NCBI GenBank assembly: GCA_022606135.1
Contig: JABYQN010000002.1
Coordinates: 744,001 to 808,000 of the forward strand
DNA: 64,000 nucleotides
Origin: Fomes fomentarius
Taxonomy: Eukaryota > Basidiomycota > Agaricomycetes > Polyporales > Polyporaceae
Reading direction: 5' to 3'
Position numbers and translations under genes: made by a program. The notes under the pieces are model-generated. The model was not told the origin of the DNA. It saw only the letters and a program-made list of their open reading frames with translations, and made no database searches. This document shows positions 1 to 10,433 of this stretch, piece by piece. How positions within the stretch are numbered: the stretch's first letter is position 1; every line of letters starts with the position of its first letter.

Positions 1-464
1 CGCAAATCCATCACCCATGCGCCCCGTCTCGACCAGTTCAGGACGATTGTATCGTGAGTATTCATATACTCGTCCTGACCCATCATTGACTCTTCCGGTC
101 GGTCTCGAAAGGCCACTGAACACGGAGTCTGCAATGAAGAAGATAGAGGAGCACAACACTCTTGTCTTCATTGTCGACCTCCTTGCGAACAAGCGTCAGA
201 TTAAGGACGCCGTGAAGAAGCTCTACGATGTTCAGGCCGCAAAGGTCAACACACTCATCCGGTAAGTCCTCATTTGTAATTACCGTTGCAAGTGGTTGAG
301 CTTATCTCACCACCATTACAGCCCTGACGGCAAAAAGAAGGCGTACGTACGCTTGACTGCTGATCACGATGCACTAGACGTTGCCAACAAGGTTAGTCAG
401 TTACGAGTTGGTTCTCCCTCCTCGATACAGCTGATGAGTTTCGCAATAGATCGGCTTCATTTGA
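1..464 (+). CDS. RPL25: 60S ribosomal protein L25 (uL23 family), 3' part
   Basis: C-terminal part of the uL23-family protein of the large ribosomal subunit, which binds 25S rRNA near the polypeptide exit tunnel. The 5' end lies outside the window. Exons 1-53, 112-261, 322-391 and 450-464 join in frame with GT-AG introns of 58-60 nt. The deduced product runs from [13 protein letters not shown] through [20 protein letters not shown] and [18 protein letters not shown] to [10 protein letters not shown], the strongly conserved uL23 C-terminal domain. The last exon is only 15 nt and encodes IGFI-stop, matching the usual family ending. Dense introns in a ribosomal protein gene are normal for basidiomycetes. 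Identification is secure; only the upstream part is missing. Confidence 0.97.
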
Positions 465-950
465 ATGGGTTTTGTTGCCTGCTTGCCGTCGTCTACCCTG
501 TCTTGCACGCTGTGTTCTGCTTTATCGCGGAAACATATGTACTTCTGAGCCCTTGGTGCAGCCCCCCGCCAACCCATGACATGATTATGTATGCGTACCC
601 ACACAATGCCATACGACCATGCGAAACCGCTCTTCCATAAGAAAAAATACAACACCGCCTACTCGAATGCTGCAGGGAACTGCTCGCGTTGTGTGCAATA
701 TAGGTAAATAGGCTGTCGCATCACGTATTTTGGGGGCATTGCAACGTAAGGCTTAGGCAGCACACAGAACGTGAGAGCTGTGTAGAATTGTCGACCTCCG
801 CAATAGGTTCTGCCTTACAGGTCCTGCCGATGACCTCGTGAGACAGATAGACGTTGGTCGTCTCTCGAGTCACCTTTAAATATGACCACCACCCCCATTG
901 TCGCCTCGCATAACCCCGCCATAGGTATCGTCCACGACCGCTAGAACGGC
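465..950. other. Intergenic region between RPL25 and ABC ATPase gene
   Basis: About 490 nt with no supportable gene. It should hold the RPL25 3' UTR and terminator and the promoter of the downstream ABC gene. Weak open frames here lack codon bias and cross the RPL25 terminal exon. Confidence 0.6.
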
Positions 951-2759
951 ATGCAACGGCGACATTTATTTCGTCTTCCTCAGTTGGTCTCCCGCTTGCA
1001 TAACAATGCTACTACGCTCCCAATCGTGAACATCCCCAACTCTTCCATCTATGTGCTTGGGGAGCAGGACCCAATACTCAAAGACGTCTCGCTCGTAGTC
1101 CAACCTCAGGATTCCTGGGCCGTCATCAGCGCAGATGCAGCAGCGGGCAAGGCGGCGCTGTTCGGCGCACTCATGGGCACCCATAGGATTTCCCCTCCAG
1201 CACTACCACCCGGAGGGCTGTTCCCATTCCTGCAGGACGCCGATCCCCACAGGTACGTCCAGATGGTGCAGTTCGCGCACCGCGGGAAGGGGTCGGGAGA
1301 CGGATTCTACGACTTCACCGCGCGCTATGGAGCGGTGCGCGAGGAGGACCGGCGAACGCTGCGCGAGACATTCTTTCCGGACATCGCGCGCCCTGTACAT
1401 CCGCTTGCTATCTCAGCGTTGTACAAGGCAGAAAAGCTCGAACCGGCGCTGAGTGAGGCGGAAGCGGAGGAGAAGGAGAAGACACAGGCCTATTTCAACT
1501 TCTTGACGGCGAGGCTCCGCCTGACCCAACTGTTGGACTTGCCTATGATCGCGTTGAGCAATGGGCAAACAAGGCGAGCGAGGATCGTGAAGGCCTTGCT
1601 GGGGAATCCGAGGTTGCTGTTGCTGGATGAGCCGCTGAGTGAGTGATTACTTTCTGTTCTGCTGCTCGCCTCGCATACGATCGCGTCTCCCACAGCTGGT
1701 CTGGATGTCAAGTCGCGTCAGATACTACTCGCGCTCCTGGACGAGTTGAAGAAGACGCGAGAGTCTCCTCATGTCATCATTGGGTTACGTGCTCAGGACC
1801 CTCTACCGGATTGGACAACGCACGTCGCGTTGCTCGAGGACAACGGAGAGGTCCAAACGGGCAAGAAAGAAGACATCTTCCCATCGTTGTTCACCCCCTC
1901 CGCACTACTCACCTCAGCATCTACTTCATCTGCATCAGCCGCCTACACACAACGTGCCCACGGAAACCCGCTGATAGACATCGCGGGCGTGAACGTCGAG
2001 TACGGGCCACGCAAGATTCTCCGCGACCTCCACTGGACCATTCGCGCGAATTCGCGTTGGCATCTCATTGGCGAAAACGGTGCTGGGAAGACGACCCTCC
2101 TCGCGCTTCTCACAGGCGAGCATCCACAGTCCTACACCCAGTCCGAGAAGCTCCGACTCTTCGACCGCGAGCGTTCAAGATGGGCGACGCCCCTCCTCCA
2201 CAGGCGCATCGGGCGCGTCTCCCCAGAGCTGTTTAATGCGTTCCCCCGCAGGCACAATCTGACGGTATGGTCCGCCATCGGAACGGGCTTCGACGGTGGC
2301 TTCGTCCCAAAAGGCAAGCGCCACGTTGGCCTCAGCACGGACGGCCAGGAGCTCGAAACGGGCGGACAGGAGGAAGAGTGGCGGCTCAATCGCATGGAGG
2401 AAGTCATGCGTGCGCTCGGTCCGAGCCAGTGGCATTCGCATCCCGAGTCCATACCTGACTCGCAATACTTCAACCGGCAGTTCGTCGACCTTTCGCCTGG
2501 AGAGCAGTCGATGGTGCTGCTCATGCGTGCGGTAGTCGGTGCGCCGTCGATCGTACTTCTGGACGAGGCTTGGGCAGGTATGGACAAAGCGATGGTGCAG
2601 ACGGCGCATCGCTACTTGCGCGACGGCGGTGGAGGTTTGTCCGCGGAGCAGGCGTGTATTGTGGTGAGTCATTGGGAGGAGGAGGTGCCGTGGGGTCCGG
2701 AGCAGGGTGTACAACGGTTCAAGCTAGATGTTGGGAAAGGTCAGGTCATTTTTCCTTGA
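951..2759 (+). CDS. Soluble twin-NBD ABC ATPase (ModF / yeast YDR061W-like)
   Basis: Exons 951-1638 and 1696-2759 give 583 residues. Two ABC nucleotide-binding domains are present and no membrane-spanning domain, as in the ModF/YDR061W-type ATPases, whose fungal role is poorly known. NBD1 has signature LSNGQ and a Walker B ending in LLLLDEP followed after the intron by LTGLD. Its Walker A reads ISADAAAGKAAL, so the Ser/Thr after the lysine is Ala (residue 68). NBD2 has a canonical Walker A GENGAGKTT, signature LSPGE and Walker B SIVLLDEAWAGMD. The N-terminus (MQRRHLFRLPQLVSRL) is Arg-rich and lacks acidic residues, like a mitochondrial presequence (inference). Asymmetric NBDs are common in such proteins. 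The substrate is unknown. Confidence 0.88.
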
Positions 2760-2901
2760 GTGAGTCCTTCTATCATTTTCGTGTTCTTTCCTTGCTGATT
2801 TCAAGGCAACAATTTGTTCAGTGTAGGAACGTAGCTTAATATACGCTCGGTATCTGCGAATCACTACATCTGAAGATCTGAACTCTCCTGACACGCGAAG
2901 C

Positions 2902-3944
2902 TCACTTAGCGTAACGCTCCATGACTTCCCCAGACAGCCCCAGTGGTGTCTCCCTCAGCGTATCCTCGAAAGGCTTCAGCTCTCTCCCTAGCACTTCCTG
3001 GAGGAGGGGATCCACAACATCAAGCTCGCCTCTCTGCAGCGCCTTGTACGTCGTGGCCCACTTGCGCAAGAATTCCTCCTCTGCTCGAGGCCCGTTCTTG
3101 CCTAAATGTGCTTTCACGTACTCATCCTCTGTGCTGACGACCAGTTTAAGACTACGTCCTGAGATCGAAAAGATCTTCTGTGCGATCTCCTTGAGCGTAA
3201 TCGAGCGCGATCCCGAGAGCAAGAGTGTCTCGTTCTCGTATCTGCCCTGCGAATTCGCTCAGTGAACAAGACCCTTTTCACCCGTACCTGGGAGGTTTTG
3301 CTCACCTGAACCATGATCTTTGCGGTGCCCTCACCGAGATCTTCCCTGCACACCCACGCGATGCCACCATCGCTGTGCGGGATGAGTACCTCGTCTTCCT
3401 TCTGGCTTGCGTGCCAGAACCCGAAATACATCGAGAAACTCTCGCTGTATATCCCCTCCCTCAGAATCGTGTACGTCAGCCCGCTCTCCTTCAGGTACTT
3501 CTCCGTGTCGAGGTGAGCTTGCATGACCGCGGCGACGCTGTCGCTGGCGAACGCGAGCGAAGTGTAGTAGACGTGTTTGATGCCCACGCGCTTCGCGGCG
3601 TCGATCGCGTTCTTGTGTTGCGCGACGCGGAGCTGGTGTGCGATGGATGGGTACGAGACGATCAGGAGCTTGTCTGCCCCTGCGAAGGCCTGGTCGAGCG
3701 ACGCGGGGTCGCCATAGTCTCCGCGTCGGATCTCGACGCCAGAGTCTTTGATTTCTTGTGTCGCACCAGCTGGGTTGTACAAGGATACGATGATGTCGGA
3801 AGCTGGTGGAAAAGACGTTAGCTGGTTGAAAAAGCAAGTCATCTGTACCGAGGGTGCTCATATACCTGGGACGAACTTGAGGAGATACTTGAACACTTGC
3901 GAGCCAATGCCGCCCGTTGTGCCCGTTAAGACATACTTCGTCAT
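2902..3944 (-). CDS. NmrA-like NAD(P)-binding reductase (QOR2-type)
   Basis: Exons 3866-3944, 3306-3802 and 2902-3246 (minus strand) give 306 residues. The N-terminus MTKYVLTGTTGGIGSQVF carries the GxxGxxG nucleotide-binding loop of atypical short-chain dehydrogenases. A second strand, IVSLYNPAG, and the stretch RRGDYGDPASLDQAFAGADK follow the NmrA/QOR2 layout. HVYYTSLAFAS sits at the usual substrate-pocket position and LREGIYSES matches the family's central motif. Such enzymes reduce quinones or act as redox-sensing regulators, and the substrate cannot be told from sequence. Exon 3 starts at GGCAGATAC (3246), because the AG 4 nt further downstream breaks the frame. The gene is convergent with the ABC ATPase gene, 142 nt apart. 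Confidence 0.88.
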
Positions 3945-4495
3945 CTTGATTCAAGCTTGCCTGGTGTTCAGAGGTTCGAGGAGGTGAGGGCGTTTTCAGC
4001 GTCGCAAAGTATGGTTCTATCATCATGGAATGTGTGCTTATATATACTACACGAAAAACATGATTCCATTCTTACTCATCCTTTCGGATGTACCCCACTG
4101 CCCCCGAGGTTCCTTACTCATCATTCCGTGGTATACGAGTACTGGATACCTCAGTCAGCAGTGCTACTCCTCGATTCGTGCTACGAGCACCAGTGAATAC
4201 CTCATGATCAGTCAGCACTTGCGGCTCTGACTTGTTGTCTCCTTCGCCACAGCGATTACCCGGACACCCTGATTCTCATCGTAGTAGACGTAGGAAGACC
4301 AGTACAAAAGACCAGGTGGAAAGAGGGTTACACCCTTCTTCAAGTTGGTGATTCATGGCCTAGCTAGCTTGACATCGCCTTCGCGCCCCAGGCCCATCAC
4401 ATTTGTGGTGGAATGATCCCAGAGGTAATCATAAGGCCTCAAGTTCTGGTTGAATCTTCAGTATATGGATCCTATTCTCGCAGACGTCCCCAGCG
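3945..4495. other. Intergenic region
   Basis: About 550 nt between the NmrA-like gene start and the 3' end of the next minus-strand gene. It should contain the NmrA-like promoter. No gene, RNA or repeat is recognised. Confidence 0.5.
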
Positions 4496-6006
4496 TCATG
4501 AGAAGGCATATGGCTGACAGCATATGATGGCATACGTGTAATGACAAGGTACAGGCATATGTGCATACTCGAAATCGCAAGGAAAAGACATAGACAATCG
4601 CTCATACATTTCCATCCTCATACTCACTCTCCCCCCTCCGCTCACGCTCCAGCCCTCGCTGGTTCTTCCTGGACGGGAAGCGTTCTGGTGTGTACGCTCC
4701 CACTCCCCGATCTCCTGCTCCGACAAGAAGACGGCCTCCAAGCACGCGATGACCCAAGTGCATGCAATCCGTCCACCCCATGTTGCCCACTCCCATCCCA
4801 CCTGGCCTCCGTGCCCAAGCGCCATAATCGGGACGGCAATCGCCTGCATCGCGGGTATGAAAGTAGGGCGCACCACATGGCTGACCAGGAGCGCAATCGA
4901 GTCGCAGACTGTGAGTGCGAATAGATAGAGGACCGTGAGCACTGTGTCGCGTATGACAATCGGGGTCGCCGCGATGGAATCAGCAAGCAACGAGAGGAGC
5001 CACCATACGTGGATCCGCAACAGCATCGTTGGGATCGACTTGAATGCCTCCCATACTCTTGCACGGGCCCGTCGGGCATCTTGCATGGCAGGTGTTGGTT
5101 GCTCTGGATAACGGCCTCGATATTAGCTGTGTACCACCTCCGACTCGCTGAGTAACGCACCGATGACACCGATAACTTCGTGGAAGTCTCCAAGCAGCAC
5201 GTTGACAGCAAGGGGGGTAACATCAAGCGTAGAACGTCGTTCTTGGTCAGGCTTGTCACGGTTGCCGTCGAGAATCTGGATGGGGTAGTATGAGCACATG
5301 CAAAAGAGTCGTATACAAGGTGGAGAGTGCGCACGTAGCAGTTCTCCATGCCCCATCTGCGCATGACAGGTCGAAGGTTCAGACTCCCGTCACGCTCGAG
5401 AGGCATATCTAGCCATATCTCCCCAGGCCATCTGGCCACTTTCGAACGGCCTTCGCGCTAGGGTACCATTTCACCCGCACAGTCCTGAATATAACAAACG
5501 GCCTAGTCAGTATGCATGCGCCACGCTATTACGGACACGTACCCAGGGCGGGGCGGCTCAGTTGCAGCCCAACACCGCAACTGGTATGACCCCGACTGAG
5601 GAGATCCGAACTTCCTAAACGCGCGCCTTGCATGGTCTTCCGGGCTCCTGAACGGCGCGAAGAAGAACAACTTCACCACCTCCGCGTTGTACCAGAACTC
5701 TTCTTCCTTCTCCAAAAACCACGGATCATGCACCTTTGGATCGCTTGCGTGACGCAGCGCCTTGGAGAACTCGGCCGTCTCGTCCGCCCAATGGAAGAAC
5801 TGCACTGGGTGTGCGACGGAGTACGTGATAAGCGCGATCCACGCGTATATCCGTGCGTACGGAAACCCCTCGTATTCGTCTAGAGGACCCTCAGTCAGTC
5901 CGTGTACCACGTCTGCAAATCTATACCCAGATTTTTCCTGTGTCTTCGTTCTGGACACAGCGGTAGATGCCCTGTAGTTGCTGTGTCTGGGGCTTGAGAT
6001 GGGCAT
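4496..6006 (-). CDS. Unrecognised multi-exon protein with hydrophobic C-terminal half
   Basis: I do not recognise this family. A consistent model uses exons 5543-6006, 5335-5431, 5161-5275 and 4496-5103, giving 427 residues. The 59-nt and 57-nt introns at 5276-5334 and 5104-5160 have good donors (gtgcgc, gtgcgt), and the latter has a clear branch-like CTAAT. The N-terminal exon is rich in aromatic residues (YARIYAWIALITYS, FHWADETAEF, FLEKEEEFWYN). The last exon holds strong hydrophobic runs (LLRIHVWWLLSLLADSIAAT, VLTVLYLFALTVCDSIALLV), suggesting membrane association. The first intron is the weak point: the best 58-nt intron (5485-5542) leads to a frame clash, while a 111-nt version keeps the frame. 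The start at 6006 is the first ATG of a frame open toward 5543. Confidence 0.5.
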
Positions 6007-7391
6007 AGTGCTCGATGGCGGAGGAGGGTCTTGGACTCTTGGTAGTTGCAGGTACGGGGACTTGGGTAAGGCGCAAGTTGGGAGACTTTGCCTGATGTTC
6101 CAATCAGTGGCACAAATAGCTCCTACTGTTAAGTGTGGCGTGAGGTTTACGAGAAGACATCGAGAAACCGGATACCGTTATGTCCGAGACGGAAGTACAA
6201 GACGGTCGACTGGGTAACGAAAATCATCGACCTGTTCATTCTCGACGCAAGTTCTTGGGAGCTGTTGTCGAGTTCTGCGGAGTACAACGCGGTCGTTGTT
6301 CGAGGGAATCGCGTGGAGGGAAGACGTGACCAGGTCCCTATCAGACGCGTCCCTTGTATTTACGGGCGCCTAACCACGAGCTTGAAGGGCAGCCTTTTGG
6401 GGAAGTAGCGCGACCCCAGTTCATAAGGTTACTCGTGTTCAGGAAGAGATCATATCTGCTACTCAGCGCTCAGTAATGAGCAATGTAAACACAAGGAGCA
6501 AGAAAGCAAGAAGGCCAGGACCGAATCTCTTAGATACATGAATCTACTACTCACCAACACATCTGAGCGATTCATATCGTCGTATCCAGAGTGAGGATCA
6601 GATATGTCCAGTCAAATTCGACACCTTCATGTCAGTAACAACAACTTTGCAACGCAGCACGAGATTCGTCTTCGTTATGATGGAGTCGACCAGGATTAGA
6701 GTCTGTCGTACGTCGTCGACTCGATCATGATAACTTGACGATGGGAACGCGCGTCTAGGTTACCGAGTTGGGGCATAAAGGCGCCCAACCCGAACCTTCC
6801 CGATTATCGCCGAAACGCGAGCCTACTCTCAGCCACCCATTGCCAACGGCATAACTTTAAACTTATCTGGCCAGTCGTGACTTAACGCTCGATGCGGTGC
6901 TATGAAACACTGAGGTAGCTTTATGTTAACGTGAGTTCAAGGTCATTAGGAATGCAAAGGTGCAAGGTAACACAAGAGTGTAGGTAGCTGCTCACCATGA
7001 TGGGCGTAACGGTACAGTGTACTAAGAAAGCACAGCTCAAGAGTCGAGACATGCGTACTTCAGTCACCAGTGACCAGCGAGCAACTGTTTCCCATCGCAT
7101 CGACCAGCTCGGGACCGCATCGAGCCCGCGTAGCCACTAGTCGGTCTCTAGGTTGATGGACATCGACTGCGTAGATCATCAGGCGGCGCCCTCCTGCTGC
7201 TCAAAAGGAGTCGGTCTACTCTCGGCTTGGACTTGGATCCCTTCTCCGGTTTTTCCACTCTGTACTCTTCGTCCTCTGGCAGGACTTCACGAACTCACTC
7301 ACGACTTCCGAATCTGTCTGCTCGGAATACTTCCTCGACATACAGAGTCTTGGATCATATTTCTCAGTGACCTACGGTTCTTACGGTAAAC
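6007..7391. other. Gene-free stretch upstream of TOS1-like gene 1
   Basis: About 1.4 kb with no supportable coding frame, tRNA or repeat. The last few hundred bases should contain the promoter of the TOS1-like gene at 7392. The rest is unexplained. Confidence 0.5.
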
Positions 7392-8838
7392 ATGCGTCTC
7401 TCCGCAACTTTCGCTTCGCTCGCCACACTTGTGTGCGCCGCGCTTGCGCAGGAGGTGTTCACCCCACTGTCGACGTCGGGCGCCCTCACAGGTCTCAAGT
7501 ACACCCAGGTCGGCGGGTCGGGGTCATACAACCAGGTGACGAACATGCTCCCGGGCAATTTCCCGGTGTGCGACGCGAACCCGTCTTGCGTCACCCAGCC
7601 GAAGCAGATCAGCGGTACGTCTCATGGTCCATCTCTACTTAGCTGTGCTTCCGACTGATCGCGGTGTGCTGACCTCTGAAATGCTGTGCTGGTGGCACTT
7701 GTCCGTCTTGATGGGACATCTCGCATCCATGGTGCTTTGTCTATTCCTTACGCTATTACCGTGATCACCACGGATGGTACGACGTCGGGACAACAGGCAA
7801 CCTGGCGCCGTTCAATGAGGAGATGACGTTCAACTTCCGCGGGCCGATGAACCTGTACAACATTGCGGTCTTCCAGCCCGACGCAAGCGGGGCAACATGG
7901 ACAAGGAAGAGCTCATGGGCGGCTGGTCAGCCCGCGGACAACCTCGTCTTCATGAACAACCTTGGAGGTACTGCGAGTGGAGAGTTCTCAAGTGCGTTAG
8001 TCCAGTCTTCGACCGCTCGAATGATACAATTTGACTGAGGTAACTTGTACAGTCTGTCATGGGAACAGTCAGTCCTTCGCAAACGGTGCGCTGAATGCTG
8101 CTGTTGCCACCGCAAATGCAGAGACTGTGACGGGTGCTTTGGATCAGGATCACGAGGTGGTATGTTAACGCCCATCTTCCGCAGTAACATCGTCACCATA
8201 CTGACTGCCTTACCTTGGTATCATTATCATTGCCTACATCGGCTTTCGTCCGACGTCGCGCATGGTCTTACACTCGTGTCGACCGGCGGGCATGCCACAC
8301 ACAGAACATCATGACCGCAGAAACATGCGCTGATAGACCCTGTGATGGCTTTTCGCGCGGCACAGCCAACCACGGTTGGGCGGACTCGAAGATGCTCGTC
8401 GTGACCTTCGACATGCCAGCCTCGGCCGACGCATCTAAGGTGCCCGCCATCTGGGCGCTCAACGCGCAGGTTGTGCGTACTGCCGAATACGGATGCAACT
8501 GCCGTGGCATCGGTAGCCCAGGCGGATGCGGCGAACTCGACATCCTCGAGACGATCGTGAACCAGGACCCGAACAACGGTATCTCAGAGATATATTCTGT
8601 TAAAGGCGCGACGGGCTCAGGGAGCAACAACTTCTTCCCTCGCCCGACGGGCGACCGGGTGACATATGCGGTGGTGCTCGACGTACAGACGGATAGCATC
8701 GCGATCCAGAGGCTATCGAACTGGGACTACGGGCTGACCCAGGTGGAGAGGTCGACGATCGATGGTTATCTTAACGCGCCGGCGTTGCAGGTGTCGTTTG
8801 CACAGGGCGCGCGGAAGCGGAGGGTTGAGTCGTGGTGA
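7392..8838 (+). CDS. Secreted TOS1-like glycosyl hydrolase, copy 1
   Basis: Exons 7392-7614, 7797-7991, 8053-8159 and 8305-8838 give 352 residues. A signal peptide (MRLSATFASLATLVCAALAQ) precedes a region containing GGSGSYNQVTNM and two cysteines (CDANPSC), matching the N-terminal domain of yeast Tos1 (DUF2403). The C-terminal domain has NHGW, VTFDMP, PAIWALNAQ and GCGELDILE, typical of the TOS1-like glycosyl hydrolase domain (DUF2401). The ELDILE motif at residues 252-257 fits the ExDxxE active-site pattern of clan-B glucanases such as GH16. The likely location is cell wall or outside the cell, with a role in beta-glucan handling inferred from the family. Intron positions and phases match the paralogue at 42877-44159. 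No GPI signal is visible. Confidence 0.88.
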
Positions 8839-9262
8839 TTACTCGACATTTCGACAGACGTTGAGTTTGTTTTGTACTTGTGGAACACATCTTGGAAGCG
8901 ATCCCAACCACGCTCTTTTTATCCAACTTGCCGGCGGGTGACTAGCAATATACGGACTGCAACCGGATGTACGATGGAGACGGTGCTAGCGAGCTCAAAG
9001 GTGAAGTAAGACATCCCCGCGCTGATCTCATGTCGCGCGTTGATCTTCGTTCTGGCTCAAAGGCAGCCTTTCAATACACAATTAAGCTGACTATTTATTC
9101 CGAGACGGGGTAGCCCATACAATCCAGGGGAACAGATCTTAGAACAACACCAAACAACACTGATTATGTTCTACAGGTGCGAACGTCAGGTCTACTTTGT
9201 CTGGGAGAAAGCAAGCCACTTGAGTTAAGCCTATAGTGTAAGAGCCAAGGACACTCACCCGC
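8839..9262. other. Convergent intergenic region
   Basis: About 420 nt between the convergent 3' ends of TOS1-like copy 1 and the six-cysteine secreted protein. Nothing beyond presumed 3' UTRs and terminators is visible. Confidence 0.5.
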
Positions 9263-9859
9263 CTAGCAGAACCCAGTGCCGGCCGAAGCACGGCCGTAGG
9301 CAGCCTTCCAGCTCGTGGCAGCGTACCACCCCGCACCCGCACTCGCCCCGTGGGTGAAGCCGCACTTGGAGTTGATCTGCCCGAAGAAGCTCCACAAATC
9401 GCCGCTGTGGCACGTCTGCCCGTTCCCGTAGTTGCATCCGTACGCGACCGCGTCCCCAGACACCTTCGCGACGCTGCGGGAGCTGAAAAAGTACCCGTTT
9501 CCGCACATGTCCGCGAGCTCGCCCTGGGCAACGTTGGCTGAATCGGCGTTCACGCCGTACCCGTTGCAGTTGACGCTGTCGCGCTTGACGAGCTCGGAAG
9601 ACTCGGACGAGGTGGACGGGGTGGACGGGCGAAAGCCAACGGTGGCGTTGGTGGGATTGACGGAGGCAGCGTCTGCGCCTGCGTACTTCCACTCGGTGCT
9701 GCCGTCCTCCTTCAGGTAGCCGAAGTAGAAGCCGTCGGCGGCGCCGGCAGGAATGGGCTCGAGAACGGGCTCGGAGTCGGCGCGGGGGATGCCTGCACCT
9801 GCGACTAGGCCAGTGGCAGCGAGGAGGGTAGCGACGAAGGTAAGGGTGAGGCGGACCAT
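9263..9859 (-). CDS. Small secreted protein with Kex2-type site and six cysteines
   Basis: Single exon of 198 residues, family not recognised. A clear signal peptide (MVRLTLTFVATLLAATGLVA) is followed by a pro-region, a Ser/Thr/Pro-rich linker and a dibasic site LVKR at residues 90-93, the kind cut by Kex2 in the late Golgi. Everything after it (DSVNCNGYG onward) would be the mature chain of about 105 residues. It has exactly six cysteines (98, 119, 142, 150, 166, 198), compatible with three disulfides, and the last is the C-terminal residue. It is rich in Gly, Ser and Ala. There are no introns, unlike nearly all neighbours. A TATA-like box lies about 100 nt upstream of the start. The role may be structural, signalling or effector-like; the sequence does not decide. 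Confidence 0.8.
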   Translation of the reverse strand: MVRLTLTFVATLLAATGLVAGAGIPRADSEPVLEPIPAGAADGFYFGYLKEDGSTEWKYAGADAASVNPTNATVGFRPSTPSTSSESSELVKRDSVNCNGYGVNADSANVAQGELADMCGNGYFFSSRSVAKVSGDAVAYGCNYGNGQTCHSGDLWSFFGQINSKCGFTHGASAGAGWYAATSWKAAYGRASAGTGFC

Positions 9860-9961
9860 GTTTGGGATGGTTGGAGTCGGTGAGTAGGAGTCAGAGCTTG
9901 AGAGAACAACGTAGGCGATTGTTGACTTGGTTTGCTGGAGAGGTCCATGATACGGGTGACC

Positions 9962-9968
9962 TTTTATA
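9962..9968 (-). promoter_or_regulatory. TATA box of the six-cysteine secreted protein gene
   Basis: On the minus strand the sequence reads TATAAAAGG, about 103 nt upstream of the ATG at 9859. This is a canonical core-promoter element at a normal distance, which suggests regulated or strong transcription. Confidence 0.55.
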
Positions 9969-10202
9969 CTGTGGTGTGAGGCCCAGCTTCAGTCCAAGCA
10001 GAAGGGTTAGCCGTTTCTGCCCGGTCAGAGTCGCGGCTGTGAGGCCGCTCAACCATGGTCAGTCTATGGTCCTGACGACAATACGGGCGGTCGTGTTGCT
10101 TCCTTAAGGAGACTGAGGGTTGTCTTTCGCGTTGGAAATACAATCGCGCCCATACAGCGTCAGGTACTCAGACATCAAAAGACACCAACTATCATCAAGG
10201 GG

Positions 10203-10433
10203 CTAAAGCGTCATGCTGAGCGCGACAAACCACTGGACATGCCGTCGGACATATGTGCACTTCGTCTTCAACTCCGGATCGAGGAGCCTAGTGCCATCTG
10301 CGCTAAGCGTCACGGTGCTGCCTGCGATGACCTTTGAAGGGAGAATCATAGATCATTGTGAGATCTTGTCGATTGCATACCGTGCACGTACATACCTTAT
10401 CTGCGAAGTCCGGACATCCACTGCCATGAGCAC
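10203..10433 (-). pseudogene. Possible remnant of a small cysteine-containing protein gene
   Basis: Two adjacent minus-strand segments splice in frame: 10396-10433 (AHGSGCPDFADK) and 10203-10331 (VIAGSTVTLSADGTR, then LLDPELKTKCTYV and a stop). A third block upstream, reading LGCNCTLNSDANLTSAR up to a good GTAAGT donor, is out of phase by one base and has no in-frame ATG. The pieces look like the tail of a short secreted cysteine-bearing protein, but no intact model could be built. It could equally be a real gene with a missed first exon. Confidence 0.25.

Noticed and set aside
1746..2759. Second ABC half as a separate gene starting at 1746
   Set aside because: A 57-nt intron (1639-1695) joins LLLLDEPL to TGLDVKSRQ exactly across a Walker B/D-loop, so it is one gene.
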